Assembly: GCA_023417635.1 (NCBI GenBank)
Contig: JAEZFF010000001.1
Coordinates: 1 to 23,938 of the forward strand
Origin: Bacillota bacterium
GTDB taxonomy: Bacteria > Bacillota > Clostridia > Oscillospirales > Acutalibacteraceae
Direction of reading: 5' to 3'
Length of the DNA stretch: 23,938 nt
The notes under the pieces were generated by a model. It searched no databases. It saw only the letters and a list, made by a program, of their open reading frames with translations, and was not told where the DNA came from. Of the stretch, positions 14,976 through 23,716 are shown piece after piece. The position numbers were made by a program, and so were the translations under genes. Numbering within the stretch: the stretch's first letter is position 1; every line of letters starts with the position of its first letter.

Positions 14976-15914
14976 ATGACGGAGCGCGAACTTCTGTATG
15001 TTAAAACAGTTGCTGAAGAGGGGAGTATGTCCAAAGCGGCGCGAAAATTATTTTTATCGCAGCCATCCCTCAGCAAATGTATTCAGGGAATCGAATCCAC
15101 ACTGGGAACCAAATTGTTTAAACGGACCAACACCGGCTTACTTCTTACCTTTGCAGGGGAACGTTATTACAAGGTCGCCACTGAAATCCTGAAAATATAC
15201 AACGATTTTGAAATTGAAGTCAGTGATATTAATAACCTGAAAAAGGGCAGGCTGATTATTGGAACCACCCGGTATCTGGCAACGTTGCTTTTGCCGATTG
15301 CCCTTCCTGTTTTTAAACAAAAATGCCCCAACATAGAAATCGTATTGATAGAAGAAAATTCCACGGAGTTGGAAAAGACCCTGCTGTCCGGCAAACTGGA
15401 CTTTGCCATTATCCATACTGCTCCTTCCCGCGAGTTTTTCCGCAGTGGAAATCTTAATTTCATTCCGCTGCTGAAAGACCCTTTTATGCTTACGACAAGA
15501 CAGGGGCATCCCCTGAATCAATACGCAAAAAAAATGGACGGATGCTCTTACCCCTGGATTGACTTTTCTCTTTTTGCAGAAGAACCTTTTATTCTTGTAA
15601 GCCGCGGGCAAAAAATCAGGGAGGTTTCCGAATTAATCTTTCAGAAAGCCAATATGGAACCCAACACCACACTGACAACAAAAAGCTATGAAACCGCCAG
15701 GCGGCTCGCCTGCGAAGGAATCGGAGTGACTTTCGTCCCTTTGCAGTATTCGCAAATATTTGTAGGGGCTTATCAGCCATCCTATTATTTTATCGACGAC
15801 AAGTACCTGCCCTACTGGACGCTGGGAATTGCTGTAAAAAAAGACGCCTATGTTTCCAAAGCGGCCAAGCTGTTCATCAGGATTATTGGAAAACAGTTTG
15901 ACATAGAACTGTAA
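14976..15914 (+). CDS. LysR-type transcriptional regulator
   Basis: The protein has 312 aa. An N-terminal winged helix-turn-helix (about 1-60) has the typical GSMSKAARKLFLSQPSLSK and LGTKLFKRT segments. A linker helix follows to about 90, then a periplasmic-binding-protein-like effector domain beginning GRLIIGTTRYLATLLLP. GGAGG lies 11 nt before the ATG. It is transcribed divergently from the hydratase operon with overlapping promoters, the classic arrangement for a regulator of the neighbouring operon that also controls itself. It may also act on citD2, but no copy of the 8-bp arm was noticed there. Confidence 0.93.
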   Translation: MTERELLYVKTVAEEGSMSKAARKLFLSQPSLSKCIQGIESTLGTKLFKRTNTGLLLTFAGERYYKVATEILKIYNDFEIEVSDINNLKKGRLIIGTTRYLATLLLPIALPVFKQKCPNIEIVLIEENSTELEKTLLSGKLDFAIIHTAPSREFFRSGNLNFIPLLKDPFMLTTRQGHPLNQYAKKMDGCSYPWIDFSLFAEEPFILVSRGQKIREVSELIFQKANMEPNTTLTTKSYETARRLACEGIGVTFVPLQYSQIFVGAYQPSYYFIDDKYLPYWTLGIAVKKDAYVSKAAKLFIRIIGKQFDIEL

Positions 15915-15963
15915 AAAGCAGGTGTCGCGCTTACCTGAGGCGGCAGTTTCTTTGCAACAAAAA

Positions 15964-15998
15964 CATCGCTTCCAGCTTTATCAGAAGCGATGCTTTTT
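15964..15998. terminator. Bidirectional terminator between lysR and citM
   Basis: CATCGCTTC (15964-15972) pairs perfectly with GAAGCGATG (15984-15992) around an 11-nt loop. It is followed by CTTTTTG on the + strand and by TTTTTGTTG on the - strand. It ends lysR (stop 50 nt before) and probably the - strand citD2-citM unit, whose last stop is 100 nt away. Confidence 0.8.
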
Positions 15999-16092
15999 GA
16001 TTGTTATTTTACTTGCAGCATCAGGCGCGGCCCCGCCGCGAAAAATGCTTCAAGAGGTTTTCCCGGGAAACGGGCGCTGATTTTGTCAGACT

Positions 16093-17424
16093 TTACGCAC
16101 CGAGAGGAATGACTCCCAGCAAAATGCCGGAAACCAGCATAACAAGGCTGATGCCCCATACCCAGAAAAAGGAACGTTTAATATGCTCATTGATGTCCAC
16201 TTCGGCAAGGCCGCAGCCAAGGAACGTTGCTGGAACCATTGGGCTTATGAAGCAGGCACAGTTGCGGCACGCAACCATCGTAATAGCTACGCTGACCGGA
16301 GCCACACCAAACTTTTGAGCTACTCCAATAACAATAGGCAGAACGCCGTAGTAATAGGAATCGGTGCTGAATGCAAGGGCAAGCGGCGCAGAAAGGACAC
16401 CGAAAACAATGGCGATGTACGGCCCGAAAGAGGCAGGAATAATCTTTACAAGTACATTTGCCATGGCATCCATCATGCCGCTCTTTTGCAGGACGCCCAG
16501 CATAACGCCGGCGCCAAGCAAAGTCGAAGCCATCATGACGGCAGCAGAGGCGTGCGTTTTTACAATTTTCTCCTGGAGCTTTGTGCCATGATAATTCACA
16601 ATCAAAGCAATTGCCGTACCGATCATGAAGGGGTAGAATGTTGGAAGCTTTATGAACATAAGGACCAAAATTACGGCTAAAGTTAAAAACAGGTTAAACC
16701 AGAAAAACTGTGGACGGCTGTAATCTTCTTTTCCCTGCACCGCTGTATTCGTCTGTTGCTGCAAGACAGCGGCCGAGTCCTCCTGAACATTGTCCGTGGT
16801 GCGCAGACCCGCACCACGCTTAACCTCCTGCAAACCGACGATAACCGCCACAACCAAAGCGGCAATCAGGCCAACAACCTGCATTGGGATCAGCCTGTGC
16901 CACAAAAGAGTCGAATCCATTTTAATGACTGTTGCCGCACGCACGGTAGGTCCGCCCCAGGGCAGCAGGTTCATCACTCCCATTGCAGCAGTGCAGATTA
17001 ACAGCAGAGAAGTATTCCGCATATGCAGCCTTTTAAAGATTGGCAGCATGGCGGGAATCGTAATCAGGAACGTGGCGGCACCGGAGCCGTCCAGATGAGC
17101 AAGCATTGCAATAATCGAAGTCAACACGGCGACGGAAACAACACTGTTGCCGGCTCTTTTTACCAGTGCATTGATAATTCTGTCAAACATGCCGGCGTCG
17201 CTCATAATTCCGAAGAATGTGATGGAAAAGATGAACAGGGCCGCCATCTCAGCCGTATCCGCAACACCGGTTTTTACGAATGAGCCCACCTTTTGAATTG
17301 AAAAGCCAGCGCAGAGTGCCAGCACCGTTGGCACAACAATAAAAGCTACGGTTGGCGTGGTCTTGGATTTGAGCAATAACACCATGATGATAACGATGAT
17401 CAGAAATCCCATTAAGGCTAACAT
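16093..17424 (-). CDS. citM: CitMHS-family citrate transporter
   Basis: A polytopic membrane protein of 443 aa from the CitMHS family, whose characterised Bacillus members import citrate complexed with Mg2+ or Ca2+ together with protons. Family features: ATFLIT after LDGSG at 111-115, LPWGGPT at 154-160, a charged cytoplasmic loop at about 200-239, and the FSTDSYYYGVLPI segment in the second half. The ATG at 17424 has GGGGAG 6 nt upstream. It follows citF2 by 58 nt on the same strand, so it is the last gene of the citD2E2F2-citM unit. The preferred metal and exact tricarboxylate are not predictable here. Confidence 0.88.
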   Translation of the reverse strand: MLALMGFLIIVIIMVLLLKSKTTPTVAFIVVPTVLALCAGFSIQKVGSFVKTGVADTAEMAALFIFSITFFGIMSDAGMFDRIINALVKRAGNSVVSVAVLTSIIAMLAHLDGSGAATFLITIPAMLPIFKRLHMRNTSLLLICTAAMGVMNLLPWGGPTVRAATVIKMDSTLLWHRLIPMQVVGLIAALVVAVIVGLQEVKRGAGLRTTDNVQEDSAAVLQQQTNTAVQGKEDYSRPQFFWFNLFLTLAVILVLMFIKLPTFYPFMIGTAIALIVNYHGTKLQEKIVKTHASAAVMMASTLLGAGVMLGVLQKSGMMDAMANVLVKIIPASFGPYIAIVFGVLSAPLALAFSTDSYYYGVLPIVIGVAQKFGVAPVSVAITMVACRNCACFISPMVPATFLGCGLAEVDINEHIKRSFFWVWGISLVMLVSGILLGVIPLGA

Positions 17425-17482
17425 TTTCTTCTCCCCTTACTTCTGCCTTTTCTTAAAATACATTACCGTATTTCATCCGCGC

Positions 17483-19027
17483 TTATATTTCGCTGTCTTT
17501 TACCTGACGGATTACATCAATCACGGAACCATCCCGGTATGTCACAATCCCGACAACTTTGTCGAGATATTGGATTGGGTCCGGCTTCCCGACAATTCGC
17601 TCCGCCTTCTCCTTGAGTTCCTCAATGGTAAACACCGGGAGACCGGCTTTTTTGAAACGTTCCAGCAGCTGCACACGGTTCGGATTGACTGCAATTCCCT
17701 GGTCGGTTACCAGAACGTCTACGGTTTTTCCGGGCGTAACCACGGTATTGACCCTGTCGACAACCGTCGGGATGCGGCCGCGGGTTAAAGGAGCCACAAT
17801 AATCGAGACGCTGGCACCGTAAGCGGTATCCTGATGACCGCCGATTGCGCCGCGAATCACGCCGTCGGAACCGGTGAGTACATTGACGTTGAAATCCGTG
17901 TCGATTTCCAAAGCCGAAAGCACAACAACATCAAGCTGATTGACCGCCGTGCCTTCATTACTGGGGCTTGCATAATAAGAAGCCGAAATCTGCTGATGAA
18001 AACGGTTATCTTTCAGGGACTGCGCAGCTTTCTGATCAAAGGACTGCACGTCCAATATTTTTTTCACAAGTCCTTCGTTGTACAAATCCACAATAGAGCC
18101 CGTAATACCGCCGAGCGCAAAGCTCGCGGTAATTCCCTTTGCAATCATTTTTTCACGAAGAAAACGCGCTGTTGCGAGGGAAGCTCCGCCCGAACCCATC
18201 TGCATGGAGAAGCCGTTGTTAAAGCGCCCGCTCGCTTCTACCACTCTGGCCGCCATTTCGGCAATGAGCAGTTCTTTCGGGTTTTTCGTAAACCGGGTGG
18301 CGCCGCTCATAATCCCCGCCGGGTCACCAATCTTGTCCACTTTTACAATATAATCCACATCAGATTCCGGGATGCCGAACGGCGCATTCGGGTAGGGAAC
18401 AATATCATCCGTTAAAATAATGACCTTTTTGGCATATTGCGCATCCAGTTTCGCATACCCCATGGAGCCGCAGCTGATGCCGTCATTATCATCACGGGAA
18501 TAGCCGTTCGCATTTCCGTACGGGTCGCAGGAAGGTGCGCCGAGAAATGCGACGTCGATGTTGAGTTCTCCGGTCTCCACCGCATATGCCCTGCCGCCGT
18601 GACTGCGAAATACGACGGGTATCTCCATGAGTCCGTATGAAACAGCATCGGCAAGCCTGCCGCGCAGACCGCTTGTTTCAATCCGGCGGATTACCCCGCT
18701 TTTAATATGGCCAATCAGCGGCTCATGAATGGCGGCAAGAGAACTGGCCGCCAAAGTCAAGTCCTTGAATCCCATTTCGGCCAACTTATCAAGCACCATA
18801 TTGACAATATAGTCGCCGTTGCGAAAATGATGGTGAAAAGAAATCGTCATACCGTCTTTCAGTCCGGATAAACGGATGGCTTCTTCCAGACTGCCGACGA
18901 TTTTGTTTTCAACTTTTTCACGCTGTTCCAGCGTTTTCGGGTCCTTGACAATGCGGCTTACATCAAATGCAGTGTGGACATCGCCAATTTCTTCAATATG
19001 CGGAATGCTCTTAACATCAATGCTCAT
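17483..19027 (-). CDS. citF: Citrate lyase alpha subunit, copy 2
   Basis: The protein has 514 aa, three more than copy 1. Same family features: QMGSGGASLATARFLREKM, YYASPSNEGTAVNQLD and GAIGGHQDTAYGA. The N-terminus MSIDVKSIPHI is identical to copy 1, as is most of the core. Divergence is concentrated at about residues 12-35 and in scattered positions. The ATG at 19027 overlaps citE2 by 11 nt with AGGAGG upstream, exactly as in copy 1. The extra C-terminal residues (SEI) follow the shared VKD end. The gene leads into citM, so this set is the better candidate for plain citrate fermentation. Confidence 0.95.
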   Translation of the reverse strand: MSIDVKSIPHIEEIGDVHTAFDVSRIVKDPKTLEQREKVENKIVGSLEEAIRLSGLKDGMTISFHHHFRNGDYIVNMVLDKLAEMGFKDLTLAASSLAAIHEPLIGHIKSGVIRRIETSGLRGRLADAVSYGLMEIPVVFRSHGGRAYAVETGELNIDVAFLGAPSCDPYGNANGYSRDDNDGISCGSMGYAKLDAQYAKKVIILTDDIVPYPNAPFGIPESDVDYIVKVDKIGDPAGIMSGATRFTKNPKELLIAEMAARVVEASGRFNNGFSMQMGSGGASLATARFLREKMIAKGITASFALGGITGSIVDLYNEGLVKKILDVQSFDQKAAQSLKDNRFHQQISASYYASPSNEGTAVNQLDVVVLSALEIDTDFNVNVLTGSDGVIRGAIGGHQDTAYGASVSIIVAPLTRGRIPTVVDRVNTVVTPGKTVDVLVTDQGIAVNPNRVQLLERFKKAGLPVFTIEELKEKAERIVGKPDPIQYLDKVVGIVTYRDGSVIDVIRQVKDSEI

Positions 19028-19238
19028 CTTTTTCCTCCTGTTTCAGCGCGCCCACTGCGCGGGCCAGGTCAAGTGTGCGCTGCGCGCGCGCCACGACCGG
19101 TTTATCAATCATTTTGCCATTGAGCGCGATAACGCCCGAGCCTTTTTTGTGAGCTTCTTCGATCGCGCCCATAATTGCCAGAGATTTGTCGATTTCTTTG
19201 CTCGTAGGAGTATAAATCTCATGCACCGGTTTAATCTG
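18994..19238. repeat. Second copy of the near-identical citE/citF junction tract
   Basis: Partner of 8599-8843, in the same orientation and without indels. Identity drops sharply at both edges. The tract covers the last 70 or so CitE codons, the citF ribosome binding site and the first 11 citF codons. Confidence 0.7.
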
Positions 19239-19916
19239 TTTGGGATTGATGACCGATTTCCCGTCGAAACCAAGCTGCTTGATGAGTTTGACCTCATCGC
19301 GGAACCCTTCTTCATTGTTCACGTCGGAATAAACCGTATCAATCGCATCAATGCCCGCCGCTCTTGCCGCAAGCAGAACCATGCTTCTGCCGAAAAGGAG
19401 CTCAATTCCCCCGGGACTGCGGTTCGTTTTCAGATCCGTCACATAGTCCTCGGCGCCAAGTGCAATGCCAATCAGCCGTTTGCTGGCAGTGGCAATCTGC
19501 ACGGCGTTCAAAACCCCTTTGGCGCTTTCCACGGCGGCCATCATACGGGTTGAGCCGACTTCAATGCCGTTCTCTTTTTCGATTCTGGCAATTTGCTGTT
19601 CGCACTCAACAATGTCCTGGGCGGTTTCTGTTTTCGGCAGCCGGATAATGACTTTCTGTGTGCGCACCATCGCTTCCAGGTCATCAATTCCTGTTTTGGT
19701 GTTCAGCGCATTGACACGTACAATCAACTCCTTGTCGCCGTAATCCAGGTTGTTCAGCGCCTCATAGACAAGAAACCGCGCACTGTCTTTTTCCGAGACA
19801 GAAACCGAGTCTTCCAGGTCAAACATAATACAGTCGCTGCCGTATATGTATGCGTCACGTACCATCCCCGGATTGTTGCCCGGCACATAGAGCATTGTTC
19901 TTCTGAGCTGTTTCAT
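19017..19916 (-). CDS. citE: Citrate lyase beta subunit, copy 2
   Basis: The protein has 299 aa, the same length as copy 1, with the same lyase motifs: MLYVPGNNPGM, FDLEDSV, IVRVNA, AAVESAKG and GAEDYVTDL. The ATG at 19916 shares an ATGA overlap with the citD2 stop. The C-terminal part from QIKPVHEIYTPTS is identical to copy 1, while the first two thirds differ at many positions. Both copies keep all visible active-site residues, so neither looks decayed. Confidence 0.95.
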   Translation of the reverse strand: MKQLRRTMLYVPGNNPGMVRDAYIYGSDCIMFDLEDSVSVSEKDSARFLVYEALNNLDYGDKELIVRVNALNTKTGIDDLEAMVRTQKVIIRLPKTETAQDIVECEQQIARIEKENGIEVGSTRMMAAVESAKGVLNAVQIATASKRLIGIALGAEDYVTDLKTNRSPGGIELLFGRSMVLLAARAAGIDAIDTVYSDVNNEEGFRDEVKLIKQLGFDGKSVINPKQIKPVHEIYTPTSKEIDKSLAIMGAIEEAHKKGSGVIALNGKMIDKPVVARAQRTLDLARAVGALKQEEKDEH

Positions 19917-20212
19917 TCCTTTTTGCCTCCCCAGACATAATCTTCATTGCCGCAGGCCCGGTATGCCGCTGTTTCCACTCTCGCACGGATGACGCAGTCC
20001 AGCGCACCCTTGTCCACCGCCGTTACAGTGACATTCTCCAGGCCAAGGTTCGTAAGCGTTTCGCGGATCACATCTTTAATCCTCCGGCCGTACTGCTCCT
20101 CTACCGGACTGTCCAAAAGAATGTTAATGCCCTTTTCCCCTTTCTCCATTAAGGTCACCATGATATCGCTGGATTCCATTGTTCCCGCAATCCCTATTTT
20201 CTGAATTTTCAT
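19913..20212 (-). CDS. citD: Citrate lyase gamma subunit (acyl carrier protein), copy 2
   Basis: The protein has 99 aa. GTMESSDIMV with Ser14 and DKGALDCVIRAR are both kept, so it should be modified by the same CitXG. The ATG at 20212 has GAGGTGA upstream. It is the first lyase gene of the second set and lies 181 nt downstream of the sensor kinase gene on the same strand. I found no convincing sigma-A promoter directly upstream, so expression may depend on an activator or on read-through from the kinase gene. Confidence 0.95.
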   Translation of the reverse strand: MKIQKIGIAGTMESSDIMVTLMEKGEKGINILLDSPVEEQYGRRIKDVIRETLTNLGLENVTVTAVDKGALDCVIRARVETAAYRACGNEDYVWGGKKE

Positions 20213-20297
20213 AACTTCACCTCATACAAATTTTCCCATTTTATGTTATTTGAACCTCCGTTTTCCGGGGGGAAAGGCCGCATTTTTCTATTTTTGC

Positions 20298-20375
20298 GTA
20301 CAAAAAACAGACGGTGCGCTTTTGCCTTTTTGGAACAGGGAATGGCACTCGGCAAAGAGCCTCAACCGTCTGTTT
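20298..20375 (-). terminator. Structured inverted repeat between the sensor kinase and citD2
   Basis: A perfect 11-bp stem: AAACAGACGGT and ACCGTCTGTTT, at 20365-20375 and 20305-20315. Read on the - strand it is followed by TTTG after the last T, giving a run of six T in all. The enclosed 49 nt contain a nested CTTTGCC/GGCAAAAG stem. It begins 18 nt after the kinase stop. A terminator of the kinase gene is the simplest reading. The long structured interior also allows a leader RNA element that controls citD2. Confidence 0.55.
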
Positions 20376-20393
20376 CACAAACGCTTCCGAATC

Positions 20394-22589
20394 TTACCGG
20401 CGTACCGGCAAATTGTTCATCTTTTTAACCAAGTCATCGCAGACAAGCGGTTTAAAAATGTAGTCATCAATAATCTCTTTCTGCTTGCTTTCAATCACTT
20501 CTTCCGTAACAAGCCCCGCCATGATGAGAATCCGCATTTGTGGGTTGATTTCCTTGGCCGAAAACGCCAACTGCGTGCCAAGCATCTCCGGCATGGAGTA
20601 GTCCGTCACAAGTATATCGTAGGAATGGGTTTTCAGGTCGTTCAGCGCTTCTTTCGGACTGCTGAAGCAAGTCACTGCAAGGCCGTATCTTGCTAGGCCC
20701 TTTTGCAGCATATGTAAAATCCTTTTGTTGTTGTCAACAACTAGGATAGACTGAAAGTGATTCTGCCCAAAGACCTGCGGCATTTGCGGCTTTGCCGACT
20801 GACTGCCGCAAAGGGGCAGATAGAAAGTAAAAACTGTGCCTTTCCCCAATTTGCTGGATACCGTAATTTTTCCGTTGTGACTTTCAATGATGTTTTGGGC
20901 AATGGAAAGGCCGAGCCCTGTACCTTCCCCCGCTTTTTTTGTAGTAAAAAACGGGTCAAAAATGCGGGAAAGAACGCTTGGGTCAATGCCGCAGCCTGTG
21001 TCCTGTAAAACCAGTCTGGCGTAGCGGCCAATACTTTTTTCCGGCCAGCCGGCTGCGGGGACGTCCTTGTTCTCAACTATTTCGCCTGAAATGTTCAATG
21101 TTCCGCCTGCTTTTCCCATGGCATGAAATGCATTGGTACACAGGTTCAGCATGACTTGGTCAATTTGCGTTTCGTTTCCCATGACAAAACAGTTTTGCAA
21201 ACGGATGTCCTGTACAATGCCAACATTGGCAGGCTTCGCCGAGTCAGCAATTTTGATTGCCCGCAAGATGGCGGACTGTATATTAAAACGACTGAATACC
21301 GTCTCGACATTTTTGCGGCTCAGCCCGGAAATTTGCTGGATAATTTCCTTTGCCCGTACGGATGAAGCATAAATTTCTTTCATATCTTCATAGGCATCAT
21401 TGTCTTTCGGCACCGACTGAAGCAGCATGCCGGAATACCCCATGATGGGCGTCAGCAGATTGTTAAACTCATGGGCGATGCCGCTGGTCAGCGTTCCAAT
21501 GGTCTGAAGTCTTTGATAATGGGAGATCTGTTCTTCGCTTTTATGCAGTTCCTTCAGCCTGCCGTTTAATTTTTTTAAATACAGATTCTCTCTTCTGTAT
21601 TTTTCGCGGTTCCGGCCAACATCGACAAAAGCAATCAAAAGTCCGCCGATGCCGAGGACCATTACGAAACAGATTACAATCATTTTTACGGTTCCAACCA
21701 GGAGCGGTTTCGCAATCTCATCGTAATCTATTACCGTGCTGACGATTAAAAAATCGTTGGCGAGTCTTGCAGGCATATAGGCCGCAATTTTTTTGACCTT
21801 TTTCGGTACATTGTCGGCCCACCAATACGAATAGTAAATTTCCACATCGCTTTTTCCTTCTTTCTGGTGCTCAATCAATGCCTCCAAATCCGTAAAATCA
21901 TAGTTCGGGTACTGCTTCTTTCGGTCAAGAATCACATCTTCCCCAATCTGTTCCTGAACAGGATGCATGATGATGATTCCGGTTGAGGTTTTTATCATGA
22001 CATAGCCTTTTTTGCCCATCTTGATAAACGACGCTATTTTCGTATACATGGTCTTAACATTTAAAACCATCATAAGATGATTGCCCGAAAATGGCGGTAT
22101 GGAAACAGCAACATAATAATTGCCGCTTTTATCTTTCAAAATATCCGTGGACTCTTTGCCCGGCTCTGCGGTGCCTTTCTTCTCAATGGTGTAGAGGAAA
22201 GTGCTGCTTGTGCCTGCAAGGAAACTTCCCTGCGCATTCAGCAGATACAGGTCGGACACCTCCGCTTTCTGAACACCCGCAAACTGCCGGAACATCCGGC
22301 ACAACTCCGCATTTCCTCCACCCGAAGAAAAAGTTTTCACGGCCTTCGTAAATTCGTCGGATTTCGCAATCGCTTTTAAATCAAGCGCATATCCCTGCAC
22401 ATAATTTTCAATGCCCGACGCCACGGATTTGGAGACCGTCATCAACTGTTCTTTTTCCTGATGAAAAATCTCCTTCTGGCTTTGGAAATACGCGCCCCAC
22501 AGCAGGGCTCCGGTAATAACGACCAAAATAATTCCGCCGAATCCAATGCGAATTGACCTTCCCGTCAGTTTTTTTTGTTTAAGTTTCAC
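20394..22589 (-). CDS. Hybrid sensor histidine kinase with extracellular Cache-like sensor and C-terminal receiver
   Basis: The protein has 731 aa. TM1 lies at about 15-34, an extracellular sensor of the double Cache/PDC type at about 35-295 (LYLLNAQGSFLAG, KKGYVMIKTSTGIIIMHP), and TM2 at about 300-322. The HisKA H-box is TSGIAHEFNN with His373. The HATPase has its N box at about 478-490, DTGCGID at 530-536, FDPFFTTK, and GTGLGLS at 556-562. A receiver occupies about 613-731 with the phospho-acceptor Asp663 in VTDYSMPEM and Lys713. In the receiver, one of the paired acidic residues is Asn620 and the usual Thr/Ser is Ala691. The start is GTG at 22589. It is divergent from a response regulator and upstream of citD2, so it probably senses citrate or a related acid (inference). 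Confidence 0.9.
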   Translation of the reverse strand: MKLKQKKLTGRSIRIGFGGIILVVITGALLWGAYFQSQKEIFHQEKEQLMTVSKSVASGIENYVQGYALDLKAIAKSDEFTKAVKTFSSGGGNAELCRMFRQFAGVQKAEVSDLYLLNAQGSFLAGTSSTFLYTIEKKGTAEPGKESTDILKDKSGNYYVAVSIPPFSGNHLMMVLNVKTMYTKIASFIKMGKKGYVMIKTSTGIIIMHPVQEQIGEDVILDRKKQYPNYDFTDLEALIEHQKEGKSDVEIYYSYWWADNVPKKVKKIAAYMPARLANDFLIVSTVIDYDEIAKPLLVGTVKMIVICFVMVLGIGGLLIAFVDVGRNREKYRRENLYLKKLNGRLKELHKSEEQISHYQRLQTIGTLTSGIAHEFNNLLTPIMGYSGMLLQSVPKDNDAYEDMKEIYASSVRAKEIIQQISGLSRKNVETVFSRFNIQSAILRAIKIADSAKPANVGIVQDIRLQNCFVMGNETQIDQVMLNLCTNAFHAMGKAGGTLNISGEIVENKDVPAAGWPEKSIGRYARLVLQDTGCGIDPSVLSRIFDPFFTTKKAGEGTGLGLSIAQNIIESHNGKITVSSKLGKGTVFTFYLPLCGSQSAKPQMPQVFGQNHFQSILVVDNNKRILHMLQKGLARYGLAVTCFSSPKEALNDLKTHSYDILVTDYSMPEMLGTQLAFSAKEINPQMRILIMAGLVTEEVIESKQKEIIDDYIFKPLVCDDLVKKMNNLPVRR

Positions 22590-22651
22590 GATAATCGCCC
22601 CATTATATTTGCCATTTTCTATTTATAATACCATGCTGTAACGGCAAATTG

Positions 22652-22680
22652 TTGACTTTTGGGGTCAAACCCGCTATAGT
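22652..22680 (+). promoter_or_regulatory. Promoter of the response regulator gene
   Basis: TTGACT (22652-22657), a 17-bp spacer, and TATAGT (22675-22680). The spacer contains the small dyad GGGT-CAA-ACCC (22662-22672). The leader to the TTG start would be about 155 nt. A second, weaker candidate further down (22734-22762) has a perfect TATAAT at 22757-22762 but only AAGACT at -35. Confidence 0.65.
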
Positions 22681-22843
22681 TTTAGTGTAAGCTTCAATTC
22701 TGAAACAGGCATAAAAATTTGTGAAAGTGTTTTAAGACTTTTTATTAAAATTATTCTATAATTCGGAGTTGTCTTGCGTGATTTTGGCGATATGCACCAT
22801 AGAATGACACAGGATTTATTTTAATTAACGGATGTGATATGCT

Positions 22844-23542
22844 TTGCTGACAGAAAAAGTGCTGATTGTAGATGACGATCCTGCGGTTCAAAAGGTCCTT
22901 AAAAAGGTACTTGCCAGCAATGGTTTGGAACCTTCCATCGCTTCCAGCGGAGAAGAGGCCCTGGGATTACTGAAAAACGGTAATTTTGACCTGATGATTC
23001 TGGATATCATGTTAAAAGGAATAGACGGTTTCGATGTGCTGCAGACCGTCCGAAACTCGGGAAGCGACCTGCCGGTTATGATTCTAAGCGGGCGAAGCGA
23101 GGATTACGACACGCTTTATGGTTTGTCAATCGGCGGGGACGATTATGTAACCAAGCCGTTTAATCCGGTGCTGCTCGGTGCAAAAGCCAAAGCCTTGATT
23201 CGCCGAAGCAGAAAAAGCGGCATGAATCGGCAGGAGCAGATTTCAGCAGGTCCCTTTCAGTACAATCCGTTTACCATGAAGCTTTACAAAAGCGGGAAGG
23301 AAATTCCTCTCTCTGCAAAAGAGAATATGATGATGCAGCTGTTTCTGCATCACATTGATCAGGTCTTTTCCAAAGAGCAATTATATGAACAGGTGTGGGG
23401 CGACAGCATAACCGACGAAAACGCCGTCATGGTTTATATCAGTCACCTGCGAAACAAGATTGAAGACAACCCCAAGAATCCAATTTTTATTAAGACGGTT
23501 TGGGGACTTGGTTATAAATTTACCGTAGGATCGCAAGTGTAA
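22844..23542 (+). CDS. OmpR-family response regulator
   Basis: The protein has 232 aa. The receiver domain is complete: acidic Asp10-12, phospho-acceptor Asp54 in MILDIMLKG, Ser82 and Lys104 in TKPF. The C-terminal winged-helix DNA-binding domain (about 135-230) has SKEQLYEQVWGD and the typical VYISHLRNKIE and TVWGLGYKF segments. Start: TTG at 22844 gives MLTEKVLIVDDD. The nearby ATG codons are out of frame and soon stop. The upstream GGATGTGAT is a poor ribosome binding site, so weak translation is likely. It is divergent from the hybrid kinase and is its likely partner, and citD2 is a plausible target. Confidence 0.9.
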   Translation: MLTEKVLIVDDDPAVQKVLKKVLASNGLEPSIASSGEEALGLLKNGNFDLMILDIMLKGIDGFDVLQTVRNSGSDLPVMILSGRSEDYDTLYGLSIGGDDYVTKPFNPVLLGAKAKALIRRSRKSGMNRQEQISAGPFQYNPFTMKLYKSGKEIPLSAKENMMMQLFLHHIDQVFSKEQLYEQVWGDSITDENAVMVYISHLRNKIEDNPKNPIFIKTVWGLGYKFTVGSQV

Positions 23543-23616
23543 AGCCTTTTTTCGCCGCCTTCCGGATGACCGTGCGGAACCCGGGTAAGCGGTTCCGGAC
23601 TGCAATAGTCAACCCA

Positions 23617-23641
23617 CCCCCGGCACAGCCGGGGGTTTTTT
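23617..23641 (+). terminator. Intrinsic terminator after the response regulator
   Basis: CCCCCGGC (23617-23624), loop ACA, GCCGGGGG (23628-23635), then TTTTTT. It is strong on the + strand. It lies where the right-end hairpin of the IS200/IS605 relic would be expected, so it may come from that element and now end the response regulator transcript. Confidence 0.85.
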
Positions 23642-23716
23642 CATATGCGGGCAATACCCTGTTTTACTGGCTGCGCCTCAAGGCGCTGATACGGTCTGCC
23701 ACTTGCGAAGAGTCTG

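Noticed and set aside
16024..16038. CGCGG/CCGCG stem between the terminator and citM as an extra terminator
   Set aside because: It is followed by A or mixed bases rather than a T-run on either strand.
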